Assembly (NCBI GenBank): GCA_963726405.1
Contig: CAVSCF010000015.1
Location: forward strand, 1 to 64,000
Direction: 5' to 3'
Source: JAOUJD01 sp963726405
Lineage (GTDB): Bacteria; Pseudomonadota; Gammaproteobacteria; Burkholderiales; Burkholderiaceae_F
DNA: 64,000 bases
Shown here one piece after another: positions 61,620-64,000 of this stretch (its first letter is position 1; each line of letters opens with the position of its first letter). Under the pieces are notes generated by a model. That model ran no database searches. It saw only the letters and a list, made by a program, of their open reading frames with translations, and had not been told where the DNA came from. The position numbers and the translations under genes were made by a program.

Positions 61620-62950
61620 CGGTTCATCACCGCTTCGATGTCGGCCACCGACTTCGGCGCGTCGATGGACAGCACTTCGCAGCCCTCCGGCGTCACGACG
61701 ACGTCGTCCTCGATGCGTATGCCGATGTGATGGAAGCGCTCGTCGACATTCGGCGCAGGCCGGATGTACAACCCGGGCTCCACCGTCGTCACCATGCCGG
61801 GCACCAGGCGCCGCCACGGACGTTCCCCGCCCGCCGCGGCCGCCGTCGGCTCGCGGTAGTCGCCGACGTCGTGCACATCGAGGCCGAGCCAGTGACCCGT
61901 CTTGTGCATGTAGAACTGGAGGAAGGACTTCGACTCGAGCGCGCCGTCAAGCGAGCCCTCGAGCAGCCGCAGGTCGATCAGTCCTTGCGTGAGGACGCGA
62001 GCGGCGGCTTCATGGGCCGCGTTGAAGTCGTGCCCCGGCCGCACGGCGTCGATGGCGGCTTGCTGGGCCGCGAGCACCACCTCGTAAACCGCGCGCTGCT
62101 CCGCGCTGAACCGGCCGTTCGCCGGGAAGGTCCGCGTGATGTCGGCCGCGTAGCCGTCGACCTCGCACGCCGCATCGATCAGTACCAGGTCTCCATCCTT
62201 CGCCTCGGCGTGGCCGGCGGCGTAGTGAAGGACGCAGGCGTTCGGTCCGGCCGCGACAATGGAGGTGTAGGCAGGCGACTGCGCGCCCTGTTTCCGGAAC
62301 TCGTGCAGCAGCTCGGCCTCCAGCTCGTATTCATGCATTCCGACGCGGCAGGCACGCATCGCGCGCACGTGGGCCGACGCCGAGATGCGCGCGGCGCGGC
62401 GCATGGTGTCGAGTTCCCCGGCATCCTTGACGAGCCGCATCTCGTCGACGATCGTCGTCAGGTCGTGCGCGGCAGTCGGAGCCCGCCGCCCCGTGCGCGA
62501 TTGCGCCCGCACCTTCTGCAGCCACTTCTGGAGGCGGGCGTCGAGGATCGGGTCTGCTCCAAGGGCATAGAAGAGCGCCGGGCAATCGGCCATCACCTCC
62601 GGCGCAACCTCGTCGATGCGCTCGATGGGGTGCGCGGCATCGAAACCGAAGGCCGACTGCGCGAGTTCCGGGCCGTAGCGGAACCCGTTCCATATCTCGC
62701 TCTCCTCGTGTTTCTCGCGGCAGAACAGCAGGGCCTCCCGCCGATCGCCGTGAGCCACGAGCACCAGCGCGCTGTCGGGTTCGGCGAATCCGGTCAGGTA
62801 CCAGAAGGTGCTGTCATAGCGGTACGGGTACTCCGAGTCGCGGTTGCGGATCCGCTCGGGCGCCGTGAAGTGCACGGCGACGCCGCCGCCGCGATCGACC
62901 ATGGCCTGCAGCACGCGCGCCCTGCGCTCGCGGTAACGATCGATGTTCAT
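61616..62950 (-). CDS. pepP: Xaa-Pro aminopeptidase PepP
   Basis: A 444-residue M24B metallopeptidase that removes N-terminal residues before proline. Metal ligands: Asp in LVLIDAACEVDGY, Asp in AADITRTFP, His in HKTGHWLGLDVHD, Glu in VTTVEPGLYI, and Glu in GIRIEDDVVV. An N-terminal creatinase-like domain with YRYDSTFWYLTGF precedes the catalytic domain. The length is normal. It lies nine bases after murU. Confidence 0.94.
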   Translation of the reverse strand: MNIDRYRERRARVLQAMVDRGGGVAVHFTAPERIRNRDSEYPYRYDSTFWYLTGFAEPDSALVLVAHGDRREALLFCREKHEESEIWNGFRYGPELAQSAFGFDAAHPIERIDEVAPEVMADCPALFYALGADPILDARLQKWLQKVRAQSRTGRRAPTAAHDLTTIVDEMRLVKDAGELDTMRRAARISASAHVRAMRACRVGMHEYELEAELLHEFRKQGAQSPAYTSIVAAGPNACVLHYAAGHAEAKDGDLVLIDAACEVDGYAADITRTFPANGRFSAEQRAVYEVVLAAQQAAIDAVRPGHDFNAAHEAAARVLTQGLIDLRLLEGSLDGALESKSFLQFYMHKTGHWLGLDVHDVGDYREPTAAAAGGERPWRRLVPGMVTTVEPGLYIRPAPNVDERFHHIGIRIEDDVVVTPEGCEVLSIDAPKSVADIEAVMNR

Positions 62951-62959
62951 CGAACGATT

Positions 62960-63658
62960 CTACGGCGGCGATGCGCGCAGTTCGGCGTCGGCACGCTGAA
63001 GTTCGGCGGGCGTGCCGATATTGAACCACCGCGCCGCCGAGTGCTCGCCCGTCACGCGCCCGGCCCGGGCCGCGCCATACAGCCATGGAAAGAGCTTCGC
63101 GCGCTCGGGTGCGAGGCCGGCGAAGAGTCGCGGCGCGAACACGCCGATGTTGGCGTACGTGAGACGCGGTTCGCCATCGGGATCGATGCGGCCGCCGGCC
63201 AGCGCCATGTCGCCGCGCGGATGAAACGGCGGGTTGTCGACGAGCACCAGGTGTGCGTCAGCCTCGCCCGCGTCGATGCGGCCGGCCCATTCCCTCAGGG
63301 CCGCATAGTCGTAGTCGGTCACGATGTCGCCGCTGACGACGACGAACGCCGACGGGCCGAGTTGCGGCAGCGCGCGCACGATGCCGCCGAGCGTTTCGAG
63401 CGCGTCTTCCGCGCGTTCGCCTTCGCGCGAGTACGCGAGCCGCACTCCGTGGCGCGAGCCGTCGCCCAGCACCGCCTCGAACTGCCCGGGCAGATGGGCC
63501 GTGTTGACGACCATCTCGCGCACACCGGCCCGGGCAAGCGCCTCGATCTGCCACTCGATGAGCCGCTTGCCGCCGACGGCGAGCAAGGGCTTCGCCGTGG
63601 CGTCGGTCAGCGGCCGCATGCGCTCGCCGCGGCCGGCGGCCAGGATCAGCGCCTTCAA
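62960..63658 (-). CDS. murU: N-acetylmuramate 1-phosphate uridylyltransferase MurU
   Basis: A 232-residue nucleotidyltransferase. MKALILAAGRGERMRPLTDA is the nucleotide-binding GXGxRxxPLT motif with Lys in TAKPLLAVGGKRLIEW; VVVSGDIVTD holds the metal Asp. In the Pseudomonas-type murein recycling route it turns MurNAc-1-phosphate into UDP-MurNAc. It follows amgK by 16 bases, and the pair supports the assignment over a generic sugar nucleotidyltransferase. Confidence 0.88.
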   Translation of the reverse strand: MKALILAAGRGERMRPLTDATAKPLLAVGGKRLIEWQIEALARAGVREMVVNTAHLPGQFEAVLGDGSRHGVRLAYSREGERAEDALETLGGIVRALPQLGPSAFVVVSGDIVTDYDYAALREWAGRIDAGEADAHLVLVDNPPFHPRGDMALAGGRIDPDGEPRLTYANIGVFAPRLFAGLAPERAKLFPWLYGAARAGRVTGEHSAARWFNIGTPAELQRADAELRASPP

Positions 63659-63674
63659 CGGAGGCCCGGCTTCA

Positions 63675-64000
63675 TCAGAACGTGTAGCCGACCCGCTGCG
63701 CCACGCCTTCGAGTTCGTCGAAGAGTCGCGCGAGCGGAACGAGTTCGTCGTAGCGACGGGTCACCGACCGCACGTAGCCGACGAAGCGCGGCGTGTCTGC
63801 GAGGTAATGCGGCTTGCCGTCGCGGTAGTTGATGCGGGCGAAGATGCCGAGCACCTTCAGGTGCCGCTGCAGGCCCATCCACTCGAAGTCCCGCCAGAAC
63901 GCGCCGAAGTCGGCATTCACCGGCAAGCCGGCGCGGCGTGCCTTCTGCCAATAGCGAACCACCCAGTCGACGACGCGCGCCTCGTCCCAGCTGATGAACG
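63675..64000 (-). CDS. amgK: AmgK-like sugar kinase, C-terminal part (cut by window end)
   Basis: Only the last 108 residues are inside the window; the gene continues past 64000. FISWDEARVVDWVVRYW and FWRDFEWMGLQRHLKVLGIFARINYRDGKPHYL are typical of the aminoglycoside-phosphotransferase-fold AmgK kinases that phosphorylate MurNAc and GlcNAc at the anomeric position. The kinase active-site region is not visible. It sits directly before murU, its functional partner in recycling. Confidence 0.85.
   Translation of the reverse strand, partial: FISWDEARVVDWVVRYWQKARRAGLPVNADFGAFWRDFEWMGLQRHLKVLGIFARINYRDGKPHYLADTPRFVGYVRSVTRRYDELVPLARLFDELEGVAQRVGYTF

Overview
This is a high-GC window whose gene content and order fit a betaproteobacterium, probably Burkholderiales. 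The indicators are a phenylacetate (paa) cluster with PaaN instead of the PaaZ fusion, an adjacent Liv-type ABC transporter, the ybgC-tolQRAB-pal-cpoB block, ruvCAB, dusB-fis-purH, ubiH-pepP and murU-amgK. Taxonomy is inferred from content only, because no rRNA or tRNA gene is visible. Genes are densely packed, often with ATGA/GTGA stop-start overlaps.

Layout. 0.1-2.6 kb: an exported protein, an M48 metalloprotease and a lipoprotein in one overlapping operon (+). 2.6-6.4 kb: an LhgO-like FAD oxidoreductase (-) and a TonB/TolA-like protein with eleven coiled-coil repeats (+). 6.4-12.3 kb: livK, livH (frameshifted), a livM-livG fusion and livF (-). 12.3-22.2 kb: the operon paaG-H-I-K-A-B-C-D-E, a TetR regulator and paaJ (-). 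It is divergent from paaN and paaY (22.3-24.8 kb, +) across a promoter region with one TetR-type operator. Together these encode most of the aerobic phenylacetyl-CoA epoxide pathway. The Liv transporter may import an aromatic acid or another substrate for it. 24.9-33.5 kb: two acetyltransferases, a ParE toxin remnant, a lipocalin-like protein, a DUF6524-like membrane protein, a YtcJ-like amidohydrolase, a DUF2783/flavin hydroxylase/metallo-beta-lactamase-fold trio and a YeeE/YedE sulfur transporter. 34.3-39.5 kb: the complete Tol-Pal operon. 40.5-47.0 kb: a family-5 peptide-type ABC transporter with a double-anchored binding protein. 47.3-54.3 kb: a TonB-dependent receptor (frameshifted), convergent with an operon for TonB, ExbB, two ExbDs and a TPR protein. 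54.4-64 kb: ruvCAB, then dusB-fis-purH, ubiH, pepP, murU and the 3' part of amgK.

Two kinds of non-coding structure stand out. Four intergenic elements of about 0.8-0.9 kb (near 10.2-11.0, 33.5-34.3, 39.6-40.4 and 56.7-57.5 kb) are giant imperfect palindromes. They are studded with a 14-bp-stem hairpin whose variants carry compensatory base changes. Separately, a two-hairpin element of about 115 bp occurs twice. It begins exactly at the stop codon of paaN and of the metallo-beta-lactamase-fold gene, and again shows a compensated base pair.

Three genes (livH, paaY, the TonB receptor) are each broken by an apparent one-base indel inside otherwise conserved sequence, and paaD lacks an in-frame stop at its expected end. 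Either the assembly has residual indel errors, or these genes are decaying or phase variable.
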